Shown piece by piece: positions 56,501 through 64,000 of a DNA stretch of 64,000 nt (its first letter is position 1; each line of letters starts with the position of its first letter). The notes beneath the pieces are model-generated. The model was not told the origin of the DNA, did no database searches, and saw only the letters and a program-made list of their open reading frames with translations. Source of the DNA: Chaenocephalus aceratus. Its lineage: Eukaryota; Chordata; Actinopteri; Perciformes; Channichthyidae. The stretch covers positions 33,823,718 to 33,887,717 of the forward strand of contig CM043787.1 in the NCBI GenBank assembly GCA_023974075.1, given 5' to 3'. A program made the position numbers and the translations under genes.

Positions 56501-59500
56501 GCAGAATTAATTACAGTAGAACAGAGTTAAGTAGAATACAGAACAGAAAATTAAAGCACAGCAGTGTTGAGTACAGTACATTCAAGTAAAAGTAGTGTAC
56601 ACTTGAGTAGAGTAGTATTGGGTGCAGTACAGTAGAATAAAGTTAAGTAGAGTAGTATTGAGTACATTACATTAGATTAAAGTAAAGTACCTGAGGCAGG
56701 TAGAGGTGTGCCGCGGAACAGCTCGTAGAACTTGGACAGGTAGGTGATCATCTTGGTTTTATCGAGCTCCTGACCAACACTCAGCTCCTGCCCGGATGTG
56801 AATGACGCGATGCCGAACTCACGCTCACTGATGTCAAGAGCCAGCTGGAGGTTTGCAGAGTGGTCTTCCTCGTTTAATGAATCAAAATCTCTGATGGGAA
56901 AAATACAGTTATGTTGACTTGAGTGAGTGGAAGGTAATAATAAAAAAAGATTCAGCGTACGTATTTCTTTGCAAAGTAGATGGGAAACATATATAGTCAG
57001 TGTCAGCCTATAGTTAGGTTTTAATGTACTTCTGTCTGTTTCTGGTTTACATTAACCCTGATCACTCGCACATCATATACATATAAACCTTTGTCATTAA
57101 ACATATCTTCCCTTCCTTCTTTTTAAAAAAATGCATACTTTTCACTAACTGCCCTGAATAATGGCACAGGAATGTAACAGTGAGGTTTGTAGCTGAGATT
57201 CTTGAAAGGATTATATCCTGACATTCATTTCATGCTGGTGTCAGGTGACTGATGTTGAGCAGAGTGTAAGATAATAAGGACACTAATATGAAAACAGTTA
57301 AAAGCAAGCACAATGAAAGGCCTTTACACAGAATACTGCTAAATCAATTTCCAGCCCTGCAGAATAACTTGTTTCCTAAATTGCAGGAGAAAAATGGCAG
57401 CAAATCACTTTTAATGGAGGAAAACGGCAGCAGTGACGTCTGCACCTTCGCTGATGGTGTACAGACGGCGTCAGAAATAATGTAAAGAGCAGTAACCTAG
57501 CAGCAGCAAACACAAACATTGGTGTTTTTCGGTAAGTTCAGGGGTTCGCTCTATCTTCCTTTCTTTCTTTTTCTAAGAACCTGCATAACTCTCTGCTGTC
57601 TGCTCTGCTGACAGGCATGCATATGGAGGAGGGAAGGGGGGGAAATGCCAGTGGTTCCTGGAAACTTACAGAACCACAAGAAATTGTAGTGGCATGTGGC
57701 GAGATATGAAGGCAATAATTAAAGTGTGAGAATATATCATTACATTTGTAAATGTACTTATCTACAGTTGCATCGGCTAATTCCACACTTTGCTAGTCAG
57801 TCTCACCATTAAAAGTGGAAACTAAGGTACAGTGTTACAGTTACAGGGTTTTGTCCTATAAGTGGACACTGACACATACCAAGTCCTATACGAGTAGTTT
57901 TTAAAAAGGGACATTATTTAGACTTAAATCCTAGTCAATACTAATATTTCTGGAGTATAAATGTTATAACAGGGATTGAAACGACCACTTTTTATTTCAG
58001 TTGAGGTGATAATCCCGCTGACAAAGAGGCCTTGGAAAGAAATGTGTGAAATGTACACAGCTGCTACAGACTACCAGCTATATATATGTATAGGCCATCT
58101 ATGTATGAAGTATTTCTCACATCCATCAGCACTTTCTGTGTGAGGAAGTAGAGAGCGCAGCACAAAACACACACGGATCAAAGACTTTCTCTCATACCTA
58201 CAGTAGCATATTGTACACACCTTTAATAAATGATTTTTCTCACAACCAGTTGTTACAACAAAAAAAGAGTGAAGAGCTAACCTTTAAAAAACTAGTTTGT
58301 TAATGTGACTGAATGAATGCATTAAAAACACTGGTTTTAGATGTAAAGATAAAGCCCTGCAGTCTGGTAGTGATATTATCTTGAGTGTGTTACGTACATC
58401 AGCAGGGGTTTGAACCTGTGGATGAGGGCGCAGAGGGCGATGCCACTTTTCCAAGAAGACGTCAGGTCTGTAATCATCACATTCCTGAAGCCATCCGTCT
58501 GTTTCTGGCACCAAGTAAGAAGCCTTGTCGGTCTGATTTCTGACTCTGAACAGAAACGTATAGTTCAAGATCTCAGCTAAAGAGGATATGATGTCACAAG
58601 CATGGACCAACACATGGCGTGCCAGTAAATGACGTTATCACAGAAATGATGCTGAGGTATGTACAAGACAGGACATGTACTTTCTCACAGCATTCGATGA
58701 AAGATTCTGCTTCTATTGCTAGTTCCAAGATCATAACCCACTTTGTTACAAATAAGGACACATGTTCACTTTTCCCCCTTTTTTGGTATGAAGCACAACA
58801 CAGTGCAATTTATAACAAGGAGCTTGAGTAATGTTGACCTTTGATCGTGATTTAAATGTGATTCATTAAATGTGTCTTCTATTATGAAATGAATACCATT
58901 TCTCAGAACTTTCTTAGTTGAGGATTATTAATAACATAAGATGAGAAACCATGATCAATCAGAATACTACTCGAAATAAACTAAAGAAGGGTCATAAGCA
59001 GTGTTGAACTACAGATCACCTCTGGAAACACTTGGACTTGCCTTGTCTGCTGAGATTGACAGGTCTTCGTATGGTAACATTACGCTGCAGAGAGCAAGAA
59101 CTCAATTCTGTGGTGATGTACAAGTGACGCACCTGAGACAGGGAGGAGAGGGGAAATGATTACAACAAACACCCTGAAGAAGTTGTGTAAGAAGTTTTGT
59201 GGATGGAAAGATGGAGAGACTCTGGTATTGCCAAGGTAAGCTCCCTCTCACCTGGTGTGGCCTGACACAGGCGGAGTTGAGGTTGGGGTACCGAGTCCCA
59301 GGGTCTATGGTGTACTGCTCAAAGTTTTTGCCAATGTTTTCAGTTGTTGTCTGTGGAAGTAGCCTGTAAATACTCTCCCTATAGAAACACACAATGGAAC
59401 ATAGTTCAAGAGAAATGGTGTTATGTAAATCACTTGGCAGTGCTCGTTCAGACCGTATCTACAGATGGTATACTTAGCAGTATTGAATTATGTATTTATG

Positions 59501-62500
59501 TATGTGTATATACTGTATGTGTGTTTGTACCTTTCTGCCAACACTTCCAGTGCCGTGCGACCCTGAGCCCAGCTCTTTACCATCCAGGCCGTGTCAAAAG
59601 CAGCCAGGAAGCCTCTGGCACATCCCGTCCCCATGGGCCAGAAGGGCTGCACAGAAACACACAACAGATATAAATATGATTGTCTCTTTGTTTCTACTGG
59701 AACTTGTTAACCTGCATTAAGCCCCAAAGAGTTGATTAAATAATGACACATGTACCTTTTACAGTTTTTTTGCTGGCAATCATGTTTAGCATTGTAAGAT
59801 CACATGTCAAAATGCTGACGATCAGACTTTTTGCAAACAGCTATAGTAATGATGGTGAATAAGCATTTGTCCCGAAAGCCATCTTTTACGTCTTTCTAAA
59901 TGTAGTGATAGTCACGGAGTACAACCAAAACATTCCCCAGTGCTCCACTGTGTGACTACTGGCAACATTATCATCAAAGGTGAGTCTTTATACAAAAGAG
60001 GAGGTGGAGCAGCTCACACACTGGAGAAGGACATCAACAACAGTGCTGCAATGACCCCTGCCTCCCCTCTCTCTACTCTACAGCAAAACAAGACTGCCAG
60101 ATTGTGTAACAGTTTATTTTCCCAGGCAGTCAGGCCTCAAAAACCTGCTACCTTTCTCCACTCATCTGAACTGGGCTCACTTTCCCATCCTTACCTCGAG
60201 CAAGCTGTCGCCAACCAGTGCTACCAGCAGCTGGTGTCCAAATCTCTCCCTGACCAGAGCAGCGTTGTCCGAGGCATACATGTTTGTGAAGTCAAACATC
60301 GCTACATCTGGCTGCCCGCAGTGGTTCATGGCAAAATCCAGCGTGGGAAGTTGGTAGTTGGTGCCAAAGTCAGCAGCCTCTCGGGCATAGCACAGAAGAG
60401 CTTCCTGGTTGACATTTGCACTGCTCAGCAGCATCTGGGTGTCTATGTAATCCTGTTTAACACAAGCATGAGAGTCAGGAGTTTGAACACAGAAAATCTC
60501 AACATTTCCAAAAAGATCAAGATTATATACTGTTGCTTAAGAGGGATTCTTTTGTTTTTTAAAAGCTGCAAATGGAAGTAAAATATAAGCCATAAAATAT
60601 ATGAAAATGCATCAGATAATGAAAATGATGAATGCAGTTTTGTGCATGTCATTCTTTACTGAGATGTTCCCAACTAACCTGTTTCTTGCTGCCTATGGGC
60701 TCTTTGCTTTATTGATGGCATTATGTTGTACTACAATTGATTATATTGATTCCTTCTTTAAATGATAAAAGGAACTGAACTTCAAGAAGGTACAAATAAT
60801 GACCCCTGAACACATGTTGTGCTTACATGGATGACGACTCCTTTGTCCAGCAGGCTTTGCTTCTTGGCAGTCATGACAAAGTAATGTGTGTTGTCCCTGT
60901 AGTACACGATGTTCTCCAGATCAATTCCTGCACAAATGATAGGGTTTGAGAATATTTAAAAGCACCAAAGAGGCATCAAATGTTGTAGAGGACATTACTT
61001 TAAGATTCATTATTCTTTATTCCAGCTAACTCCACAGTAAGGCAGACTGAGCCTCACCTGTCTCCTCTTTGAGGTCGAGAAAGAATTTCTGGTTGAAGAT
61101 GAAGGCCACGCCGCTGATCTCTTCTACTCTCGCCTCTGCAGTTGTGTTCCTGTTAATGAAGTTAGCTGTTATAGCTATCGCCAACTTTCCCCTGAACTCC
61201 TTCCTTTTGAAACCTGAAAATCAGATGAAGAATGAATTAGATAAATGGGGGGGGATAAAGGACGATGATCTTCACAGGTAAACCAGTACTCGGCTTGTCT
61301 GTTGAAACCAAAGGAAATCTAGCCTTGAACCGTAATTACAAGACAGTTCTTTCAGGATAAGAGGCCGCTTAAGAAGGTGAGCCCTTGTATAACCGAGGGA
61401 ACAAAAGGCAGGCATTGCAAAAAGCACCAGGAATTAAATTAAAAGCCTTTTGTTTAATTATCCTTCAGAAATGCAAGTTTAGCATTTAATGGCCACTTCA
61501 ACCTTTCATTTTATGAAGAATCTACTTGATGGTGTCAGAGAAATAAGACATTTTATTGTATTCATATTTTCATGGAATATGATTCTATAGATACTGTGCA
61601 ATACTAAACCTGAAAAAAAGAAACTCTTACATCTGTCATCGTGAGATCTTTTGAAAGACATCAAGCAGCAAAGAGAAAAAAAATAGGGTTTTCTTAAAGG
61701 CACAACGTTCTAATGGATTAAGATGAAGGTTGCGGTTATATTTTCATTTATATCAAATCACCTTTTAAACCAGAAAACCACTTGTAATTCTAAAGCTGTA
61801 AGTGCAGTAAAGAATGTTATTGTGTTGGTTGCTAACTACAAATTAAACTATGAGACAGTGAAAGTACTTAGGAAGGAGTGCATGTCTGAACTTGTGTCAC
61901 AGCTCCATACTGTCACTGTTAAGAATCCCAGAGGAACATTTCCCCCTTCTCTATTTCTTCACTGCAATGCAGATGTGATTGTATTTAACTCTGTGTTACC
62001 GTAGCTAGGCCACGAAAGCAGCTGAAAGGCGGGCTGACTGCAGGGGAAAATCATTCCCTCCAGGCTTCATCATAATTGAACAATGAGCTAAACATCTTGT
62101 CTAGCCCAAAATTGCCCTTTTTAGGAATAAGCATCTGATGCGAAATTGGTTGTTGGATCATGACAGCATTTTTAGGAGAGAGTCCAGCGTGAATGCATCA
62201 GCTGCTGAGCCAAAGATCTATTTATGAGCACTGTTTCAGGGTTTTGTGATAAACCTTTCCCCTGGAGAGATCAATTGCTTCATACAGGTCTAAGTTTACC
62301 AAAAGTATGTTTTAATTATAACTTCACTACAGAAATAGTGCAGCACACATTACTCAAAGGAAAGCTCAGAAACACTATTCAGTCAACAAGGTGTGCTGGG
62401 CTTTATCATAGTTCTCTGAAACATGCCTAGGATGGGAGAGATTTCCCAATACTGCGAACACATAAGTGGAATATGGATAGCCTTTTTTTTTGTATTGCAA

Positions 62501-63158
62501 ATGAACCTCAAGCGAAAGTTCAGTCAGGAAGAATATCTTTTGTTGGCTAAGGCATGATGTCTTTTTCCCAAACATCCTGCCATTCACTCATCTCACGCAT
62601 ACTCGCTCATAATTTCCTTACTGTATTTGTCTGGGGCGGTCAATCGTTATATCTGCTGCTCTCATTAGTTGGTCACATTTATTCAATTGCACACACTTAC
62701 ATTTTTATTCTACCATCTTTCTGATGTCTCTTTTCAAAAATATCTCCATGTATTGAGTAAGTTCATGCTGATGTATGACGCACCCCTTTACTTCCCAAAC
62801 AGTTTAGCAGATTTATCAGCCTCATAATTGGATCTGCCACCAGCCTCAGCCGTATCATCATAAACCTCCATCCCCACCAGTTTCTGGGCTCCAAGCGGGG
62901 ATTTATCTTTCGGCTGCTCAGGGCAGACACACTTTTGATAACAAATAACCACTGGGATCACTGTTTTTCACTTCCTGGAACAGACACTGGTAACTTCATA
63001 ATGTACTTTGTTGGCACCTGTATTTTTAACATCCCTTTTGTTCACTGTCCTCTCACCTTCCAGAGTATTTCTGCGTCCGTCAGCCCCCACCACGACATCA
63101 AACTCAAAGTTGGCCACGGGGTGATCAGCAGGTCGGATTGCAGCTCTCCACCCAATAC
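50189..63158 (-). CDS. mical2: mical2 (actin-oxidising flavoprotein monooxygenase), 18 of its exons, 5' part beyond right edge
   Basis: MICAL2 uses FAD and NADPH to oxidise actin methionines, disassembling F-actin; nuclear MICAL2 promotes MRTF/SRF transcription. Eighteen exons chain in one uninterrupted phase to give about 914 residues. Fragment positions: C-terminal monooxygenase domain 1 to about 290, with the FAD-contacting GADGRR near 24-29; CH domain about 320-425; basic nuclear-localisation region about 464-485; proline-rich linker; complete LIM domain about 710-765; 133-residue tail 782-914. The NLS pair (PRKR and KRRRK), the QLLAKF segment and the REFHTK-IKEKA-HL segment before LIM match human MICAL2 as I remember it, separating it from MICAL1 and MICAL3. 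The start and GxGxxG FAD motif are outside the window. No C-terminal bMERB domain is seen. The a/b paralogue is undecided. Confidence 0.95.
50672..50748 (-). CDS. mical2: mical2 exon: end of LIM domain
   Basis: 77 bp, acceptor atcctttag|GAAAA, donor CGCTCT|gtgagt. It supplies the last two zinc ligands in KLYCKLHF (C-x2-H), completing the LIM domain, then [16 protein letters not shown], a basic segment with a possible phosphorylation site (RRNLS). Confidence 0.94.
50855..51035 (-). CDS. mical2: mical2 exon: LIM domain, first zinc finger and most of second
   Basis: 181 bp, acceptor ttgtatcccag|GGCGG, donor GAGG|gtatgt. It encodes [20 protein letters not shown], then [40 protein letters not shown]. 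Zinc ligands visible are CxxC (CHSC), H-x2-C (HREC) and CxxC (CSTC). RVY-x-VER is typical of MICAL LIM domains, which bind partners and help keep the enzyme autoinhibited. Confidence 0.96.
51036..52917. other. mical2 intron before the LIM exons
   Basis: No exon recognised. A stretch at about 52440-52620 (ttaccagctagtcgctaaatg and flanks) resembles degraded fish interspersed repeat sequence. Confidence 0.4.
52918..53025 (-). CDS. mical2: mical2 exon: [15 protein letters not shown] helix before LIM
   Basis: 108 bp, phase 0, acceptor tcatcctgcag|AAAAAA, donor CTCAAG|gtgact. It encodes [20 protein letters not shown], then [16 protein letters not shown]. It aligns with the human MICAL2 segment ANREFHTKNIKEKAAHLASM as I remember it. 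It would join directly to the LIM exon, so the long serine/proline-rich spacer found here in human MICAL2 is missing or was not recognised. Confidence 0.9.
53026..54257. other. mical2 intron
   Basis: AT-rich. A minus-strand open frame at 53853-54101 was considered as an exon and rejected on phase grounds. Nothing else recognised. Confidence 0.5.
54258..54524 (-). CDS. mical2: mical2 exon: proline-rich linker ending in a helix
   Basis: 267 bp, phase 0, acceptor attcctttcag|TTTGA, donor TCTGAG|gtgatc. It starts [20 protein letters not shown], is rich in Pro, Gln and Glu in the middle, and ends [18 protein letters not shown]. The last helix corresponds to human MICAL2 [27 protein letters not shown] sequence is low-complexity and probably disordered. 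Confidence 0.88.
54947..55039 (-). CDS. mical2: mical2 exon (probable): proline-rich linker
   Basis: The reading frame between neighbours encodes [20 protein letters not shown], then [11 protein letters not shown], and ends at a good donor (ATGCAG|gtagtc). The donor side is well supported. The acceptor is ambiguous: ctgcaaag|ACG (used here, 93 bp) and tttgctgag|AGA (about 27 bp shorter) are both in phase 0. The PPKPPP stretch is a possible SH3 ligand. Confidence 0.6.
55287..55427 (-). CDS. mical2: mical2 exon: linker with [12 protein letters not shown] motif
   Basis: 141 bp, phase 0, acceptor tctcttgttag|GCCAC, donor ACACAG|gtaaac. It encodes [20 protein letters not shown], then [20 protein letters not shown] and YSISKTQ. 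The segment corresponds to human MICAL2 KVKSMANQLLAKFEES. It is predicted disordered with a short helix. Confidence 0.93.
55527..55598 (-). CDS. mical2: mical2 exon: second basic cluster of nuclear-localisation region
   Basis: 72 bp, phase 0, acceptor gtcctttcag|GATGA, donor GAGGAG|gtttgt. It encodes [18 protein letters not shown] then CSYLEE. It is a multiple of three, so it could be skipped without a frameshift while removing KRRRK. Confidence 0.9.
55764..55867 (-). CDS. mical2: mical2 exon: first basic cluster of nuclear-localisation region
   Basis: 104 bp, acceptor tatactgcag|GATCC, donor CCAAAG|gtaacc. It encodes [20 protein letters not shown], then [18 protein letters not shown] here and KRRRK in the next exon match the bipartite nuclear-localisation signal of MICAL2. 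The signal is split across two exons, so skipping either could change localisation. Confidence 0.92.
55868..56440. other. mical2 intron, right part
   Basis: No feature seen. The remainder of this intron (56441-56690) is a degenerate tandem repeat. Confidence 0.5.
56441..56690. repeat. Degenerate AGTA-rich tandem repeat abutting a mical2 splice donor
   Basis: Recurrent variants of agtagagtagtattgagtac, agtacag and agtagaataaagttaag continue for about 250 bp and end exactly at the donor of the exon 56691-56890. On the transcribed strand it reads as tact/actc-rich sequence. Confidence 0.8.
56691..56890 (-). CDS. mical2: mical2 exon: CH domain, second half
   Basis: 200 bp, acceptor ttcccatcag|AGATT, donor CCTCAG|gtactt. 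It begins by completing Ile, then [37 protein letters not shown], and ends [14 protein letters not shown]. The DFDSLN and [15 protein letters not shown] blocks are MICAL-type CH helices. Its donor directly abuts a degenerate AGTA-rich repeat at 56441-56690. Confidence 0.96.
56891..58397. other. mical2 intron splitting the CH domain
   Basis: No other exon or element recognised; about 1.5 kb of AT-rich sequence. Confidence 0.55.
58398..58545 (-). CDS. mical2: mical2 exon: CH domain, first half
   Basis: 148 bp, acceptor ttctgttcag|AGTCA, donor CTGAT|gtacgt. It encodes [20 protein letters not shown], then the [20 protein letters not shown] segment and [17 protein letters not shown] and the [15 protein letters not shown] core are the signature of calponin-homology domains. 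CH domains of MICALs assist actin engagement. Confidence 0.96.
59042..59132 (-). CDS. mical2: mical2 exon: monooxygenase-to-CH linker, ends at a GC donor
   Basis: 91 bp, acceptor cctgtctcag|GTGCG. It encodes [20 protein letters not shown], then [10 protein letters not shown] plus one base. The downstream exon needs one carried-over base, and the protein should read SRQ-ESEIRP (human SRK-ESDIRP). The only boundary that satisfies both is ACAAG|gcaagt, a GC-AG intron. The nearby GT donor 21 bp later (CCAGAG|gtgatc) leaves two bases and shifts the CH domain out of frame. Confidence 0.9.
59252..59378 (-). CDS. mical2: mical2 exon: end of monooxygenase domain
   Basis: 127 bp, acceptor tttctatag|GGAGA, donor CACCAG|gtgaga. 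It encodes [20 protein letters not shown], then [20 protein letters not shown] and HQ. The tyrosine-arginine-rich PGTRYPNLN segment is diagnostic of MICAL proteins. Confidence 0.95.
59531..59646 (-). CDS. mical2: mical2 exon: [18 protein letters not shown]-contact block
   Basis: 116 bp, acceptor cctgtgcag|CCCTT, donor GAAAG|gtacaa. It encodes [20 protein letters not shown], then [18 protein letters not shown] plus two bases of Arg. It is highly conserved across MICAL proteins and completes the FAD site begun by GDSLLE in the preceding exon. Confidence 0.95.
60195..60452 (-). CDS. mical2: mical2 exon: monooxygenase domain, [12 protein letters not shown] to LVGDSLLE
   Basis: 258 bp, phase 0 at both ends, acceptor gttaaacag|GATTAC, donor CTCGAG|gtaagg. 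It begins [20 protein letters not shown], contains the [20 protein letters not shown] segment and ends [10 protein letters not shown]. The GDSLLE followed by PFWPMG in the next exon is the second FAD-contact region of the hydroxylase fold (GD motif). This is the largest single monooxygenase exon in view. Confidence 0.96.
60827..60927 (-). CDS. mical2: mical2 exon: monooxygenase domain, [17 protein letters not shown] block
   Basis: 101 bp, acceptor tttgtgcag|GAATT, donor ATCCAT|gtaagc. It encodes [20 protein letters not shown] followed by [13 protein letters not shown]. It is part of the actin/NADPH-proximal face of the monooxygenase domain in MICAL structures. The phase fits both neighbours. 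Confidence 0.95.
61058..61213 (-). CDS. mical2: mical2 exon: monooxygenase domain, [18 protein letters not shown] block
   Basis: 156 bp, acceptor attttcag|GTTTC, donor GACAG|gtgagg. It encodes [20 protein letters not shown], then an [17 protein letters not shown] segment and a [13 protein letters not shown] end. It is nearly identical to the corresponding human MICAL2 segment. The Gly split on both sides is consistent with its neighbours. Confidence 0.95.
61214..63056. other. mical2 intron within the monooxygenase domain
   Basis: About 1.8 kb; no exon or complete element recognised. Confidence 0.55.
63057..63158 (-). CDS. mical2: mical2 exon: monooxygenase domain, GADGRR motif
   Basis: 102 bp, acceptor gtctctcag|GTATT, donor GGAAG|gtgaga. 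It encodes [20 protein letters not shown] followed by [13 protein letters not shown]. The GADGRR is the conserved DG motif of FAD-dependent hydroxylases, which contacts the FAD pyrophosphate. The exon begins inside a Gly codon, so a further exon must lie to the right. None was recognised between 63159 and 64000. Confidence 0.94.
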
Positions 63159-63723
63159 CTGAGAGACAGAAACCAAACGGAGAAGGCGTCAGACACATCA
63201 AATAATTTTCTTTACATAAATTAGAATATTCCCTTCCCCTCCAGACATCTGGACCATTCTGACACTTGCTTTTCTTTAATAGTTCTACATAAATAGAAAT
63301 ATATAATGGCATACTTTGCGAGCTACAAACGTGACTAACAAACAAAACAGTTTACAGATTTAACATTAGCCTTTTAAAGTATGCGGTGTGTGTGTTGCAG
63401 GAGTGTGAGAGCTTGGGGACAGTTTGTTGTATCGCCTCGTGGAAAATTAATACCATGATGTCAAGGGCACAGCTAAGTCCATCAGAGCAGAACAGGAGGG
63501 ATACGTTTGTGTCTAAATTTAGGCAAGGCTCTTGTTGTTATCACAGTATAGATATAACAACTGAAGAGAACACCTGACAGCAACGTGTCAGATATTTTCT
63601 TCCTGAGAGTCTAGTCCAGTCTGAAGTGCTGAATGTCTAAGAAAATCATGACATGAGAGGGAAATACATAACTGCCATTGTTTTACACAACGGACAAATT
63701 GTTTATTTACTCAAATGCAAATG

Positions 63724-63725
<2 letters not shown>

Positions 63726-63773
<48 letters not shown>
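63726..63773. repeat. (TA)n microsatellite
   Basis: About 24 TA units immediately left of a repeat-element end. Confidence 0.96.
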
Positions 63774-63776
<3 letters not shown>

Positions 63777-63777
<1 letters not shown>

Positions 63778-64000
63778 GCTGTCAAAATTATCGCGTTAAC
63801 GGCGGTAATTAATTTTTTGAATTAATTGCGTTAAAATATTTAACGCATTTAACGCATGTGCAGAATGGCCCGCTCCATACATCCCACCAGTGGCAGCGCC
63901 AGGGTATGGCTGGGGTAGGCTACACCCATACCAATAAATGTCTTGAAAAATGATGTTAAAGTAAGCAAAATAAAGTCCGCCAACTCGGGCGGAGAATTGC
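63777..64000. mobile_element. Fish interspersed repeat ends, cut by the window edge
   Basis: gctgtcaaaattatcgcgtt, aattaattgcgttaaaat and ttaacgcatttaacgcatg form the TTAACGC-rich terminus of a hAT-type repeat frequent in fish. From about 63893 a different repeat-like terminus (agtggcagcgccagggtatg) begins, suggesting a second insertion. Neither right end is in view. Confidence 0.55.

Noticed and set aside
59021..59025. GT donor CCAGAG|gtgatc for the mical2 exon starting at 59132
   Set aside because: It leaves two bases and shifts the CH domain out of frame; the GC donor at 59042 restores the conserved protein.
59940..60581. Plus-strand 213-codon open frame, the longest non-repeat frame in the window
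   Set aside because: It is antisense to the conserved 258-bp mical2 exon, whose minus-strand translation matches MICAL2; the openness is a shadow of that exon.

Overview
The window looks like vertebrate, most likely teleost (percomorph-type), genomic DNA. Genes are split by GT-AG introns. Non-coding DNA is AT-rich with long CA/GT microsatellites and many hAT-type transposons with perfect 8-bp target duplications. The two recognisable genes, tead1 and mical2, are neighbours on human chromosome 11p15 (MICAL2-PARVA-TEAD1, from memory). Both are on the minus strand, so transcription runs right to left.

Right part (about 50.2-63.2 kb): the 3' two thirds of mical2. Eighteen exons with a fully consistent reading phase encode about 914 residues: the end of the FAD monooxygenase domain, a CH domain, a basic bipartite nuclear-localisation region, a proline-rich linker, a complete LIM domain and an unusual hydrophobic C-terminal tail. 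Exons for the start of the monooxygenase domain must lie beyond 64000.

Left part (about 1.8-36 kb): the 5' part of tead1. A GC-rich promoter lies near 35.9-36.1 kb, with candidate non-coding first exons. The first coding exon at about 24 kb appears to start at an AUU codon in a strong Kozak context. A second TEA-domain exon lies at 3.7 kb. Two tandem 63-bp versions of the third TEA-domain exon (DNA-recognition helix) lie 90 bp apart at 1.8-2.0 kb. The rest of the gene lies left of base 1.

Between the two genes (36.2-50.2 kb) I see no coding exons. PARVA, expected there from the human order, was not found.

The 20-kb tead1 intron and the intergenic region hold most of the mobile DNA: a 992-bp hAT element, a 147-bp tandem array split by a nest of three hAT elements, a 353-bp TTAA-flanked MITE, a 458-bp hAT MITE, a LINE-like tail and very long dinucleotide repeats. 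In general terms TEAD1 is the DNA-binding partner of YAP/TAZ in Hippo signalling, and MICAL2 is an actin-oxidising flavoenzyme that promotes MRTF/SRF transcription. The linked genes therefore both act where the cytoskeleton meets transcription, although nothing in the sequence shows joint regulation.
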